A stretch of 59,781 nt of DNA from CAVVIO01 sp963748095. Its GTDB lineage: Bacteria; Bacteroidota; Bacteroidia; Bacteroidales; UBA10428. The position numbers were made by a program, and so were the translations under genes. The stretch covers positions 1 through 59,781 of the forward strand of contig CAVVIO010000004.1 of the NCBI GenBank assembly GCA_963748095.1, written 5' to 3'. Under the pieces are notes generated by a model. That model searched no databases, had not been told where the DNA came from, and saw nothing but the letters and a program-made list of their open reading frames with translations. The stretch's first letter is position 1, and every line of letters starts with the position of its first letter. Positions 32,987-42,590 of the stretch are shown in pieces.

Positions 32987-33670
32987 ATGAAGCTAAAGCT
33001 AACTACTCTAACCTTAACAATTATTCTGTTCACTTATTCGTGCGTTGAAGAAAATCCTGAGGCTAAATACCACAAAGGCAAGATAGAATATCAGATTACA
33101 TATCTCAATAAAGATTTTGGTGATCTCTCGCCAGCGTTCCTTCCCCAAAAAATGGCCCTGTATTTTAACAATGATTATTCCGTCAACATTATCGAAGGTT
33201 TTATGGGATTTTTTAGTCTGAATAACATTACTTATTTTAATAATAGCAAGTGTACCACTTATCTGAAAGTACTGGATAAAAATTACGTTTTCAAAGGAAA
33301 AAAGAATGAACAAATGTGTTGTTTCGAGAATATGAATGACATGGAAATTAACCAGACGAATGACACTGCTGTAATAGCTGGCATACATTGCAAAAAAGCA
33401 ATAATAAAATTACCGGAAACAAATGAAACATTCGATATATATTACACGGATGAAATTGGTCTTCGCGATCCCAATTCAACTAATCCCTATGGAAAGATAG
33501 ATGGTGTTTTGATGGATTTCCGGCTCCAGCTCAGTTTTTTAAAAATGCATTTTAAGGCCATTAATTTTTCAAATCAGAAAACAGGAGAAAAAGTCTTTAC
33601 TGTACCCAAGGACTCCCGTGAAATTAACCGTGATGAAATGTCCTACATTCTGCAACGGCTGCTCGATTGA
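32987..33670 (+). CDS. Lipoprotein of unknown function
   Basis: I start at the ATG at 32987, where a lipoprotein signal begins (MKLKLTTLTLTIILFTYSC, lipidated Cys at 19); the frame itself is open to a TTG at 32966. The mature 209 residues are beta-rich: KGKIEYQITYLNKDFGDLSP and YYTDEIGLRDPNSTNPYG stand out, and an MCC pair at about 116 could be redox-active or bind a metal. It has the look of a GLPGLI- or DUF4412-like periplasmic protein (a beta-structure in which K-x-Y-x-I-T-Y strands repeat), but no name is secure. It is a single-gene unit upstream of ftsK by 138 bases. Confidence 0.65.
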   Translation: MKLKLTTLTLTIILFTYSCVEENPEAKYHKGKIEYQITYLNKDFGDLSPAFLPQKMALYFNNDYSVNIIEGFMGFFSLNNITYFNNSKCTTYLKVLDKNYVFKGKKNEQMCCFENMNDMEINQTNDTAVIAGIHCKKAIIKLPETNETFDIYYTDEIGLRDPNSTNPYGKIDGVLMDFRLQLSFLKMHFKAINFSNQKTGEKVFTVPKDSREINRDEMSYILQRLLD

Positions 33671-33768
33671 TAAACTTTTCAAAATTTTCAGGGACATTAT
33701 TTTACCATTCAATTACTTTCTGTTCATATAATATTCTACTTTTATTTTAGTTTAAGAGGTACTCTTAC

Positions 33769-33776
33769 TATTTTTG
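33769..33776 (+). promoter_or_regulatory. Possible -7 element upstream of ftsK
   Basis: TATTTTTG fits TAnnTTTG exactly and would start transcription near 33783, 26 bases before the ftsK start. A matching TTTG at -33 is not seen (TTTT/TTTA instead). Confidence 0.4.
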
Positions 33777-33808
33777 TCCCCGTAATTTATGCAGAACAGA
33801 AAAACCTG

Positions 33809-36181
33809 ATGGCAAAGAAAACAAACAAAAAAAGAACCAATGTTAAAAGGAACAGTATTGTTTCATTTTTTAAAGATGAACGTTTTAAAATTACGCTTGG
33901 CTTAGTTTTCATATCGTTTGGTTTTCTTTTATTGCTGGCATTTATATCATATATGTTCACATGGAAAGCCGATCAGAGTTTTGAATGGGACAGGGTTATA
34001 TCAAATCCTGATGTTACAGTAGAAAACTGGTCGGGTAAAATTGGCGCATACCTTGCCAATATATTCATTAATAAATGGTTCGGACTTGCCTCATTTACTT
34101 TTCCTTTCATACTTCTACTCACAGGATTGCGTTTATTGCGTGTAAAACTATTGCCTCTCGGAAAAACCTTTCGTATTTGCATTATCGGTACAATCCTGCT
34201 GTCGATTATTCTGGGTTACTTTTTTGAAAATGCCGACAATATATTAGGAAGTGGTCCTGGTGGCAGGCATGGTTATTATATGAGTCTTTGGCTGATCGCC
34301 TTCATAGGTAAGACTGGCACCTTTATTTTTCTGTTAGTTACCACTTTTGCTTTAATAATTTTTTCGTTTAGGAATTCATTGAACTGGATTAAAACAACTA
34401 CCCGGAGCATTCTTGCTTATAGTAACAATCCGTTAAACATATCAGAACAAAAAGTAACAGACAAAAAAACTGAAGATATGGATGAATCGGCGGATGTTAC
34501 AGATGATGAACTGGTATTCGAAACCGAATTCCCACAAAGGGAAAAAACAGGAAAAGCAGTAACTGCACCGGAAGATGATCCTGAGGATGTGGAAGAAGAT
34601 ATTGAACTCACCATCGAAGAACGAAAGTCACAGGATGATGAATCAACTGAAATACATGGAAGTCTTAAATTGGAAGATTACGATCCGACACTGGAATTAT
34701 CATCCTATCGGTTACCACCCCTTGATCTGTTGGAAAAGCATGATGCTGACAACACCACTGTCTCTAATGAGGAACTGATAAGCAATAAGAATAAAATTGT
34801 AGAAACACTGGCTCATTACAAAATCCAGATCGATAAAATAAAAGCAACTATAGGACCAACAGTAACGCTATATGAAATTGTGCCGGCTCCCGGGGTACGA
34901 ATCTCAAGAATAAAAAACCTGGAAGATGATATAGCCTTAAACCTGGCCGCTCTGGGTATAAGAATTATAGCACCAATCCCCGGTCGCGGTACCATAGGAA
35001 TTGAGGTCCCTAACCAAAGTCCGGAAATAGTTTCCATGAGGTCTATTCTTTCATCACGGAAATTTCAGGAAAGTAATTTTGAACTTACAATTGCCCTTGG
35101 AAAAACTATTTCAAATGAAACCTATATATTCGATCTGACCAAAATGCCCCACCTGCTGGTAGCAGGAGCTACCGGACAGGGAAAATCTGTGGGACTGAAT
35201 GCAATTGTCACTTCCCTGCTTTACAAAAAACACCCCTCGCAGTTAAAGTTTGTACTGATAGATCCCAAAAAAGTAGAACTGACACTTTATGCAAAGATTG
35301 AAAGGCATTTTCTGGCAAAAATACCCGATTCGGAAGAAGCCATCATTACCGACACACAAAAGGTTATTTACACGCTGAATTCGCTCACCAAAGAGATGGA
35401 TTCAAGATATGAGTTGCTTAAGAAAGCACATGTAAGAAACATTAAAGAATACAATCAGAAATTCATCAAACGACGGTTGAATCCGGAAAACGGACATCGC
35501 TATCTGCCGTACATCGTAGTTATTATTGATGAGTTTGCCGACCTTATAATGACTGCCGGACGTGAGGTGGAAACACCTATTGCCCGGTTGGCGCAGCTTG
35601 CCAGGGCTATTGGCATTCACCTGGTAATAGCTACACAACGTCCCACCACCAATATCATCACCGGTGTAATCAAAGCAAACTTTCCGGCCCGTATTGCCTT
35701 CAGGGTGACATCCATGATAGACTCAAGGACCATACTTGATCACCCGGGGGCTAACCAACTGGTTGGAAGGGGCGATATGCTTTTTGCACCTGGCAGCGAT
35801 ATGATACGTTTGCAATGCGCCTTTATTGATATTCCAGAGCTTGAAAGGATCACCGATTTTATTGGGTCTCAACAGGCATACCCCAGTCCGCTAATTTTAC
35901 CTGAATACCAGGATGAGTCATCAGATAGCATAGGAGATGTGGATCTTTCGAAAAAAGATGCTATGTTTAACGATGCTGCCCGTTTGGTAGTTGCCCATCA
36001 GCAGGGCTCTACTTCACTAATTCAGCGAAAATTCTCAATAGGTTACAACAGGGCCGGAAGGATTATAGACCAACTGGAAGCTGCAGGTATTGTAGGTCCC
36101 TTTGAAGGCAGTAAAGCTAGGCAGGTGTTATTTCCCGACGAGTATTCTTTGGAACAATATTTGAATTCACTCGGAGATTAA
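33809..36181 (+). CDS. ftsK: DNA translocase FtsK
   Basis: FtsK pumps DNA at the division septum and activates dimer resolution. The 790-residue protein has four membrane helices in about the first 185 residues, a variable acidic linker (about 210-310), an alpha domain, and the motor: Walker A GATGQGKS at about 453-460, Walker B IIDEFADL at about 571-578, and ARAIGIHLVIATQRP. The C-terminal gamma domain (about 715-785) is the DNA-reading winged helix (AAGIVGPFEGSKARQVL). Length is normal for Bacteroidota. It is followed by lolA after 11 bases, an arrangement common in this phylum. Confidence 0.96.
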   Translation: MAKKTNKKRTNVKRNSIVSFFKDERFKITLGLVFISFGFLLLLAFISYMFTWKADQSFEWDRVISNPDVTVENWSGKIGAYLANIFINKWFGLASFTFPFILLLTGLRLLRVKLLPLGKTFRICIIGTILLSIILGYFFENADNILGSGPGGRHGYYMSLWLIAFIGKTGTFIFLLVTTFALIIFSFRNSLNWIKTTTRSILAYSNNPLNISEQKVTDKKTEDMDESADVTDDELVFETEFPQREKTGKAVTAPEDDPEDVEEDIELTIEERKSQDDESTEIHGSLKLEDYDPTLELSSYRLPPLDLLEKHDADNTTVSNEELISNKNKIVETLAHYKIQIDKIKATIGPTVTLYEIVPAPGVRISRIKNLEDDIALNLAALGIRIIAPIPGRGTIGIEVPNQSPEIVSMRSILSSRKFQESNFELTIALGKTISNETYIFDLTKMPHLLVAGATGQGKSVGLNAIVTSLLYKKHPSQLKFVLIDPKKVELTLYAKIERHFLAKIPDSEEAIITDTQKVIYTLNSLTKEMDSRYELLKKAHVRNIKEYNQKFIKRRLNPENGHRYLPYIVVIIDEFADLIMTAGREVETPIARLAQLARAIGIHLVIATQRPTTNIITGVIKANFPARIAFRVTSMIDSRTILDHPGANQLVGRGDMLFAPGSDMIRLQCAFIDIPELERITDFIGSQQAYPSPLILPEYQDESSDSIGDVDLSKKDAMFNDAARLVVAHQQGSTSLIQRKFSIGYNRAGRIIDQLEAAGIVGPFEGSKARQVLFPDEYSLEQYLNSLGD

Positions 36182-36192
36182 ACAGATTAACT

Positions 36193-36849
36193 ATGAAATC
36201 AATTATATTATCGGCATTATTAGTTACCATTTTAGCAGGTATGGCTATGGGTCAACAGGACCCTGAAGCAAAGAAAATACTTGATCAGGTTGCTGCCAAA
36301 ACCAAAAAATATAAAACTATTCAAGCCGATTTTAAACTCTCAGTAATTAACCGGACTGAAAATAATACTTCTTCAAGTGAAGGGAAAATAAAAATAAAGG
36401 GAGATAAGTACCAGATGGATATGCTCGGATCAAAAGTGTATTATGACGGAAAAACTATGTGGAGTTATACTCCGGATGTGAAGGAGGTAACCATTACCGA
36501 ACCCGACAAAAACGATTCTGATTTCATGGACAATCCGGCAAAGATATTTACCTGGTACAACAGGGACTTTAAATACCAGTTCATAAAAAAGTTTGAGAAA
36601 AATGGGAAGAGTTACAATGAAATATACCTGTTCCCGAAAAACCTCCACCAACCATATGTCCGGTTCAACGTGATCATTAATGCTGATACTGATCAGATTT
36701 CATCCATTACTTCTATTGGGAAAGAAGGTATTGATTATAAGATCGAACTGAGTAATATTGTTACGGATCAACCGTTGGATGATTCAATATTTGAATTTAA
36801 TACCACCAAACACAAGAAGGTGGAAGTCATCGACATGCGGAGCCTGTAA
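36193..36849 (+). CDS. lolA: Outer-membrane lipoprotein carrier protein LolA
   Basis: LolA carries lipoproteins across the periplasm from the LolCDE complex to the outer membrane. The 218-residue protein has a signal peptide (MKSIILSALLVTILAGMAMG) and then the half-barrel domain: KKYKTIQADFKLSVINRT, GKIKIKGDKYQMDM, YYDGKTMWSYTPDVKEVTI and the late SITSIGKEGIDYKIELSNI. The pattern of lipid-facing hydrophobic residues is typical. The gene is coupled with ftsK (11-base gap) and its end faces the HD-domain gene 69 bases away. Confidence 0.88.
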   Translation: MKSIILSALLVTILAGMAMGQQDPEAKKILDQVAAKTKKYKTIQADFKLSVINRTENNTSSSEGKIKIKGDKYQMDMLGSKVYYDGKTMWSYTPDVKEVTITEPDKNDSDFMDNPAKIFTWYNRDFKYQFIKKFEKNGKSYNEIYLFPKNLHQPYVRFNVIINADTDQISSITSIGKEGIDYKIELSNIVTDQPLDDSIFEFNTTKHKKVEVIDMRSL

Positions 36850-36918
36850 AACCCTTCAATATACATTTCATCTTTAATCCAAAGGTCTGTGAAATTCGTT
36901 AAAATACTCAGGATCCAT

Positions 36919-39063
36919 TTATTTCGGATATGATATACGGGCATGATAAATATTATGCAACCGTTTCTTAAAGACTTCTTTAATATCCGTGATATCTTTA
37001 AATGTTATGTTGGCATTGTTAAACTGGCCCTCTGATTGTTGATAATCAATAATACCATCTACCAGTTTATCCAGCGTCTGATCGTTGATCGTTTTCAGAC
37101 TGCGGGAGGCAGCTTCCACCGAATCAGCCATCATAAGTACGGCCATTTCTTTTGAAAAAGGAACAGGTCCCGGATAAGAAAATTTACGAATATCCACTTC
37201 CTCCTCGGGATATGTTTTAATATAGGATTTATAGAAGTACTGAACCGTAGAAGTTCCATGATGTGTTCGTATAAAATCAATCAGGGGTTCTGGAAGTAAA
37301 TACTTTTTAGCCATTTCAACACCTTCGATCACATGACTGATAATTTTATTGGCACTTTCTTCGAAAGTCAGGTTATCATGCGGGCTGACATCTCCGGTTT
37401 GATTTTCGATAAAATAAATCGGATCAACCATTTTTCCGATATCGTGATAAAGAGCGCCCGTACGGATCATCAGGGGATTCCCGCCGATTTTGAAAATTGC
37501 ATCCTCTGCCAGGTTAGCAACCTGAAGCGAGTGTTGAAATGTACCAGGCGCAGTTTCAGCCAGTTTACGTAACAATGGCTGGTTGGTATCCGAAAGCTCC
37601 ATCAGTGTGGCATCGGAAAGAAAACCAAAAGATTTTTCGAATATATAAATCAGCGGATAGGAAACAAGCATCAGTAATCCGTTAATACCAAACCATCCGA
37701 AATTTTGCCATTCAACCTGTGACAGGTTTCCTTCCTGGAAAATGGAAATGCCAAAATAAACAAAAGCGTATGTACCAACAACCATGGCTGCCGAAACCAC
37801 TAATTTAGAGCGGCGGTATAGATTTGTAAGACTAAAAATGGCTATGATCCCTGCCAGTATGTTCAGAAAAACAAATTCAAAACTGCTTGGTACAAAAAAA
37901 CTGACCATCAGCATGGTTACAATATGAATAAAAAGGGCCAGACGTGCATCGTAGAAGGTGCGGATAACTATTGGCAAGATAGTAAACGGAATAATATAGA
38001 AACTGATCTTGTTAAACTGGTAAGTGAAACTAGCTATTACAATAAACAATACTACCATTAACAATATGAAAGAAGTTTTTAGTGTATCGTCCAGTACCTC
38101 CCTTCTGAAATTCCACAAAAACAGGAATATTACCAGCATCGAAAAAAATACAATGACAAACTTTCCCAGTTTTACCAGGTAATTGGTAACGGTTCCTAGC
38201 TTTTCTTCATATTCTTTTCGCAGTGATTCAAGAATCTGGAACTTTTCAGGGGTGATCAGGTCACCTTTGGAAACAATACGCTGTCCATCCTGAATCATTC
38301 CTTCAGTAAGGGAAATTCCATCAAGCATACTTTTTTTTACTTTATTGGAAGTAGCCTCATCGTAATACACATTTACCTCAATAAAATTATTCACATCAAA
38401 TTCCCTGAAAAAATCTCCGTATTTTTTTACATAAGAATCTTTTTGTGATCGCAAAAACTCATTGAAATTTGAAACTACATAGTCGTAGGCGCTCTTTGAA
38501 GTGAAAACCTCAGAAGTGTCTTTTTCTTCGGCAAGGTTCCCTTTTACCAGCACTATTGAAGAAGGCACTTTACCAGACAGTTCCACATAATCGTTAAAGT
38601 CGATGATGCCACTTAGGTAGACTTTCTCAAGTAACGACGCCATGTATTCCCTGAAATTATCCTGTAACTCCCTAAAATGAGAATATCGTTTAGATTGCAG
38701 ATATTTCGACTTGCTGCTAATTTTAAATTCACGTAACGTATAGTTAATCCAACTAGTATCGAAGGCTTGTTTGAATTTATTAACCTGTTGGCTGACCATC
38801 GAACCATCGTATGAAAAATAAGGAACGAATTGTTTGAGTACAGAGTCCCTTTCTAAAGTAAGCCTGGCAGGGGTTTTATGGATTGGAAAATTAAACGGCG
38901 CCTGCAGGTCATCGTGCATCCACGGATGATTTTTCTGGTATTCGAAACGAAACCTGCCTTCACGCGGAAAGAAATATGTAATTACTATAGTTGCTACTAA
39001 AAAAAGTGAGCCGATTATTAAAATTTTCAGATTTTCTCTGATCAACCTGATTATTTTTTTCAT
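36919..39063 (-). CDS. 7TM-HD (PgpH-type) phosphohydrolase, probable c-di-AMP phosphodiesterase
   Basis: The 714-residue inner-membrane protein has an N-terminal helix (about 12-30), a large extracytoplasmic domain (about 35-290), about seven membrane helices (290-480) and a cytoplasmic HD domain (about 500-690). The HD domain contains LAETAPGTFQHSLQVANLAE, ALYHDIGKMVDP, NPLMIR and TQFINE-like (YFIENQTGDVSPHDNL), then FIRTHHGTSTVQYFY. Known family members (PgpH) break c-di-AMP; this activity is inferred. It is the only nucleotide-second-messenger gene nearby. It is divergent from the NlpC gene with an inverted repeat between the two. Confidence 0.88.
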   Translation of the reverse strand: MKKIIRLIRENLKILIIGSLFLVATIVITYFFPREGRFRFEYQKNHPWMHDDLQAPFNFPIHKTPARLTLERDSVLKQFVPYFSYDGSMVSQQVNKFKQAFDTSWINYTLREFKISSKSKYLQSKRYSHFRELQDNFREYMASLLEKVYLSGIIDFNDYVELSGKVPSSIVLVKGNLAEEKDTSEVFTSKSAYDYVVSNFNEFLRSQKDSYVKKYGDFFREFDVNNFIEVNVYYDEATSNKVKKSMLDGISLTEGMIQDGQRIVSKGDLITPEKFQILESLRKEYEEKLGTVTNYLVKLGKFVIVFFSMLVIFLFLWNFRREVLDDTLKTSFILLMVVLFIVIASFTYQFNKISFYIIPFTILPIVIRTFYDARLALFIHIVTMLMVSFFVPSSFEFVFLNILAGIIAIFSLTNLYRRSKLVVSAAMVVGTYAFVYFGISIFQEGNLSQVEWQNFGWFGINGLLMLVSYPLIYIFEKSFGFLSDATLMELSDTNQPLLRKLAETAPGTFQHSLQVANLAEDAIFKIGGNPLMIRTGALYHDIGKMVDPIYFIENQTGDVSPHDNLTFEESANKIISHVIEGVEMAKKYLLPEPLIDFIRTHHGTSTVQYFYKSYIKTYPEEEVDIRKFSYPGPVPFSKEMAVLMMADSVEAASRSLKTINDQTLDKLVDGIIDYQQSEGQFNNANITFKDITDIKEVFKKRLHNIYHARISYPK

Positions 39064-39086
39064 GTACTGAATGGATCAATATTTTG

Positions 39087-39118
39087 AAAGCTAAATTTAT
39101 TAAATATAATTTAGCTTT
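39087..39118. promoter_or_regulatory. Inverted repeat in the divergent HD-NlpC region
   Basis: AAAGCTAAAT and ATTTAGCTTT are perfect arms of 10 bases with a 12-base loop. The site is 24 bases upstream of the HD gene start and about 114 before the NlpC start, so it may be an operator or a 5' leader hairpin of the HD gene. Confidence 0.45.
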
Positions 39119-39231
39119 GACTATTTCGTGTTAAATGATTCAATTTATAAACCCGGAAAATAGTAAACAAAGACGCCTGAAAGATGTTCGACCGGATATT
39201 TGTTTTAATTTTACGGTTAGAAATGATAAAA

Positions 39232-40017
39232 ATGGAATACGGAATTTCAACATTAGGCATCATTCCTGTAAGAAAAGATCCCGATGAGCGTTCTGAAATG
39301 ATCACTCAGATTTTATTCGGCGAACATTTTTCACTGTTGGATAATACGGCTAACTGGTTGTATATTCAACTTGAAAACGATCATTATACAGGTTGGATCG
39401 ATAAAAAAATGGCTACTGCCATTTCCGGGGATACGTTTGTGAAATTGCAGCAGGAAAAACCCTTCTTTGTAAAAGACAGATTTCTTAATGTTAAAGGTTA
39501 TGATAATCATTCTTTTCCGGTTCCTGCCGGAAGTTCACTCCCATTTCTGAACAGGCGGAATGGCGAATTCCAAATTGATGACATGAAATTTCATGCTATT
39601 ATTCCACCTGATCAAAAAACCCGGTACACCAGCAGGGAAGAACTAACCGGTTTTGCCGTATTGTTTTTGCATTCACCATATTTATGGGGTGGACGAACAG
39701 CCATGGGTATCGATTGTTCGGGTTTTACACAATTGGTTTACAAAGTGGCAGGGATTAACATACCTCGCGATGCAAAGGATCAGGTTAATATAGGTAATAA
39801 CCTTGATTTTATAGACCAGGCAAAACCCGGGGATCTTATTTATTTTGACAATGATGAAGGTGAAATTATTCATACCGGGATTCTACTTAACGATCACAAA
39901 ATCATTCATGCATCCGGAAGCGTAAGAATCGACTCAGTTGACCATCAGGGCATTTTTAATAAAGACAGAAATAAATACACTCATAAATTAAGGGTAATAA
40001 AAAGCTTATTGAAGTAA
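39232..40017 (+). CDS. NlpC/P60 (C40) peptidase with SH3-like N-terminus
   Basis: A cysteine peptidase that cuts peptide bonds in peptidoglycan stem peptides. I choose the ATG at 39232 (MEYGISTLGIIPVRKDPDE), because that segment matches family N-termini; the longer frame from 39184 has a weak hydrophobic extension. Residues 1-130 form SH3-like modules and the C-terminal 130 the catalytic domain, with the Cys in GIDCSGFTQLVY and the His in IIHTGILL, plus YLWGGRTAMG before it. No signal peptide is visible from this start, so location (cytoplasm, or export by another route) is unsure. About 261 residues. Confidence 0.85.
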   Translation: MEYGISTLGIIPVRKDPDERSEMITQILFGEHFSLLDNTANWLYIQLENDHYTGWIDKKMATAISGDTFVKLQQEKPFFVKDRFLNVKGYDNHSFPVPAGSSLPFLNRRNGEFQIDDMKFHAIIPPDQKTRYTSREELTGFAVLFLHSPYLWGGRTAMGIDCSGFTQLVYKVAGINIPRDAKDQVNIGNNLDFIDQAKPGDLIYFDNDEGEIIHTGILLNDHKIIHASGSVRIDSVDHQGIFNKDRNKYTHKLRVIKSLLK

Positions 40018-40136
40018 ACGGACCTGGTGAAACTCTATACCTTTGTCAGAAACCAGTTGAAAACCAAAAGTATATCTATACATCAATATGAACTGATGCT
40101 AACAGCAATAAACATCTAATTAAACAATCAATAAAA

Positions 40137-40394
40137 TTAAACCAAATTCTTTTCCAAATCTGTTACAGTCTTTACACTCACTTTTCTCGGGTTATTCTGT
40201 TTGTAAGCCTTCAGCGCAGATAATGCTTTGTGACCATATTCGTATAACCCCACCGGATTTTTATCAAAATCGTAGCTTCCAATGCAAAATTCCAACTTCG
40301 ATTGTATCTCTGAAAATTCAGGATCTGACAGCTTCTTGATGGTGTTAAGTGCCGATTGACAAGCATTTCTGAGTTTTTCGTTTTTTGATTCCAT
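40137..40394 (-). CDS. Small helical protein of unknown function
   Basis: An 85-residue protein without signal peptide or membrane helix, rich in Lys and Leu. It should fold as a few helices (NACQSALNTIKKLSD, FSEIQSKLEFCIGSYD and LYEYGHKALSALKAYK). I do not recognise a family. It stands alone between the NlpC gene and a 400-base gap, and has normal coding bias with charged residues typical of a soluble cytoplasmic protein. Confidence 0.55.
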   Translation of the reverse strand: MESKNEKLRNACQSALNTIKKLSDPEFSEIQSKLEFCIGSYDFDKNPVGLYEYGHKALSALKAYKQNNPRKVSVKTVTDLEKNLV

Positions 40395-40792
40395 GATGTT
40401 TATTATTTTGAATTAAGTTAATAATTTAAGTTTAATTTTTGATATGTTTTATATTATAATATTTGAAACTCCACCCAATATAGTGAAGCTGCAAACTTTT
40501 ACTAATAATAAAACATATGAACTGGTACTGAAGTTGTTCAAATCCTGAAATAAATTTTATAATTTACGGTTTTTATCATATATTTTATATTCTCCTCATA
40601 ATCATACATAATAATGAAAAGTGAGTCTCTATTTTAATTTAAAATCTTGTAGCTTCTAGTTAACATATAAATTGTAAAACTAACCCACTAAAAAATTTGA
40701 TTATTTAAAGTCCGACGATTAAAAAAAACTTAAATCAGATAGGGTTTTCAAGGATTAAATGATCTTATAAAAAATAAACCTATATTCTAACC
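40395..40792. other. Intergenic AT-rich stretch, no gene
   Basis: This 398-base gap lies between two divergently read genes (unknown 85-residue gene on minus, FMN lipoprotein on plus). It is strongly AT-rich and holds no open frame over 20 codons with coding character. No hairpin or TAnnTTTG match was noticed. Confidence 0.5.
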
Positions 40793-41206
40793 ATGAAATT
40801 CATTTTAACAATATTCACAATTATTATTACAGGATTACACTTAACCTGTTGCAGCGGTCCCTATCGCGACGGGCATTATGAAGGGCAATCACGATCAATT
40901 TATACAAGTGAACCATTTGTAGGATTCGTGAAACTGGAAGTAAAAAACGGATATATAATTTCGGTCGATTATAAAATTGTAGACACGCTGGCAAATGAAA
41001 TTTTCGACGATCAATATGAAAAGCATTACATGGGCAATGAAAAATACATTCAACAATGCCGGAATGACTGGAAAGGTGTAAAGACATACCCAAAACAACT
41101 GATGAAAGTGCAGAACCTGAAAAGAATTGATGCAATAAGCGGGGCTACCTGGTCTTATAATATTTTCAGGCAATCTGCACAGAAAGCACTTAAAAATGCA
41201 CAGTAA
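40793..41206 (+). CDS. FMN-binding domain lipoprotein, probably covalently flavinylated
   Basis: The 137-residue protein has a lipoprotein signal (MKFILTIFTIIITGLHLTCC; lipid Cys at 19 or 20). The remainder is one FMN_bind domain: DGHYEGQSRSIYT, VKLEVKNGYIISVDY, and the motif DAISGATWS at 113-121. In this family the Thr of S/T-GAT (here Thr119) takes FMN through a phosphoester bond put on by ApbE. The product is therefore a membrane-anchored flavin carrier on the outer face of the inner membrane or in the periplasm. There is no ApbE, Rnf, Nqr or NosR partner in the window. It ends 62 bases from the convergent cysN. Confidence 0.85.
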   Translation: MKFILTIFTIIITGLHLTCCSGPYRDGHYEGQSRSIYTSEPFVGFVKLEVKNGYIISVDYKIVDTLANEIFDDQYEKHYMGNEKYIQQCRNDWKGVKTYPKQLMKVQNLKRIDAISGATWSYNIFRQSAQKALKNAQ

Positions 41207-41268
41207 TGGTTTTTTTATTGCAGTAGTATTTAATCGTCAGAAAGATTAATTGAGTATCCCAAAATCAA

Positions 41269-42549
41269 TTAAACGATCATTCCTGCACATATTGTTTCGT
41301 TTGTACTTTCATCGATTAAAATAATACTACCGGTAATACGGTTTTTACGATAAGAATCAAAAAACAGGGGTTGTGTTGTGCGTAAAGTCATCTGTCCGAT
41401 TTCGTTAAGGCCCACTGATTTATCTTCCTTTTCCTTCTCCAGGGTATTAATATTAATTTTGTAATCTACCGACTTTACAATACACCTTACTTCTTTTGTA
41501 GTATGCTTTAACGCATATTTCCCCCCGGGAATCAAAGGTTTCTCATTCAGCCAGCAAAACATCATTGTAATATCCTGACCGATTTGTGCCTGATTACTTT
41601 CTTTTACGATCATATCCCCCCTGCTGATATCGAGATCATCTTCGAGGGTGATAGTTACAGATTGTGGGGGAAATGCCATATCAAGCGGGCCGTTCATTGT
41701 ATCGATAGAACGAATAACCGATGTAAAACCGGATGGCAAGACTTTTACTATCTCTCCCGGCTGGAATACACCTCCGGCAATCCTGCCTGCATATCCGCGG
41801 TAATCGTGATATTCGTCAGATTGAGGTCGTATAACATACTGAACGGGGATACGGGGGTCCACATTATTACGATCGTTGCTGATATGAAGGTGTTCGAGGA
41901 GGTACATCAGAGTTGGTCCGTTATACCAGTCCATGTTCTTCGAACGGTCTACTACATTATCACCTTTCAGAGCACTTATTGGAACAAACCGTACGTCTTT
42001 AATATCCAGCTTATCCGAAAATCCATTAAAATCACTTTGAATACTCTCAAAAGTATCTTCATTATATTCCATCAGGTCCATCTTATTCACACAAACGATT
42101 ACATGAGGTATCTGAAGCAAGGAAGCAATATAACAATGCCTGATGGTTTGTTCTACCACTCCGTTACGGGCATCAATAAGTATAATGGCAGCATTGGCTG
42201 TAGAGGCGCCTGTTACCATATTTCGTGTATATTGCACATGTCCCGGAGTATCGGCAATTATAAACTTTCTCTTTGGAGTGGCAAAATAACGGTAAGCCAC
42301 ATCAATGGTGATACCCTGTTCACGTTCAGCACGAAGTCCGTCGGTAAGCAATGCCAGGTTAATATGTTCTTCCCCTTTTATAATGCTGGCCCTTTCGATA
42401 GCTTCCAGCTGATCTTCAAAAATAGCCTTGCTATCGTACAGTAATCTGCCTATTAATGTGCTTTTACCATCATCGACACTTCCTGCTGTAGTAAACCTCA
42501 GCAATTCCATATTTAAGTAACCGTCCTGTTTATCCTGAAATTCTGACAT
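41269..42549 (-). CDS. cysN: Sulfate adenylyltransferase subunit 1 (GTPase)
   Basis: CysN is the GTPase that drives CysD to make adenosine 5'-phosphosulfate from sulfate and ATP. The 426-residue protein has EF-Tu-like G motifs: GSVDDGKST near residue 18, DTPGHVQYTRNM near 95, and NKMDL near 150, then two beta domains. There is no APS kinase fused at the C-terminus; a separate cysC is upstream. The three genes are in the order cysC-cysD-cysN, with a 41-base gap before this one. It ends the operon and faces the FMN-lipoprotein gene. Confidence 0.95.
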   Translation of the reverse strand: MSEFQDKQDGYLNMELLRFTTAGSVDDGKSTLIGRLLYDSKAIFEDQLEAIERASIIKGEEHINLALLTDGLRAEREQGITIDVAYRYFATPKRKFIIADTPGHVQYTRNMVTGASTANAAIILIDARNGVVEQTIRHCYIASLLQIPHVIVCVNKMDLMEYNEDTFESIQSDFNGFSDKLDIKDVRFVPISALKGDNVVDRSKNMDWYNGPTLMYLLEHLHISNDRNNVDPRIPVQYVIRPQSDEYHDYRGYAGRIAGGVFQPGEIVKVLPSGFTSVIRSIDTMNGPLDMAFPPQSVTITLEDDLDISRGDMIVKESNQAQIGQDITMMFCWLNEKPLIPGGKYALKHTTKEVRCIVKSVDYKININTLEKEKEDKSVGLNEIGQMTLRTTQPLFFDSYRKNRITGSIILIDESTNETICAGMIV

Positions 42550-42590
42550 ATTGAGTTTTTGTAATAGATTGTATTTAATGAATTTGGATT

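Noticed and set aside
37333..37572. 79-codon open frame opposite the HD domain
   Set aside because: Antisense to the conserved HD motifs and without a domain of its own.
41584..42444. Long open frame (286 codons) on the + strand opposite cysN
   Set aside because: It lies wholly inside cysN on the other strand, has a low-complexity composition without any domain, and is explained as a shadow of cysN codon use.
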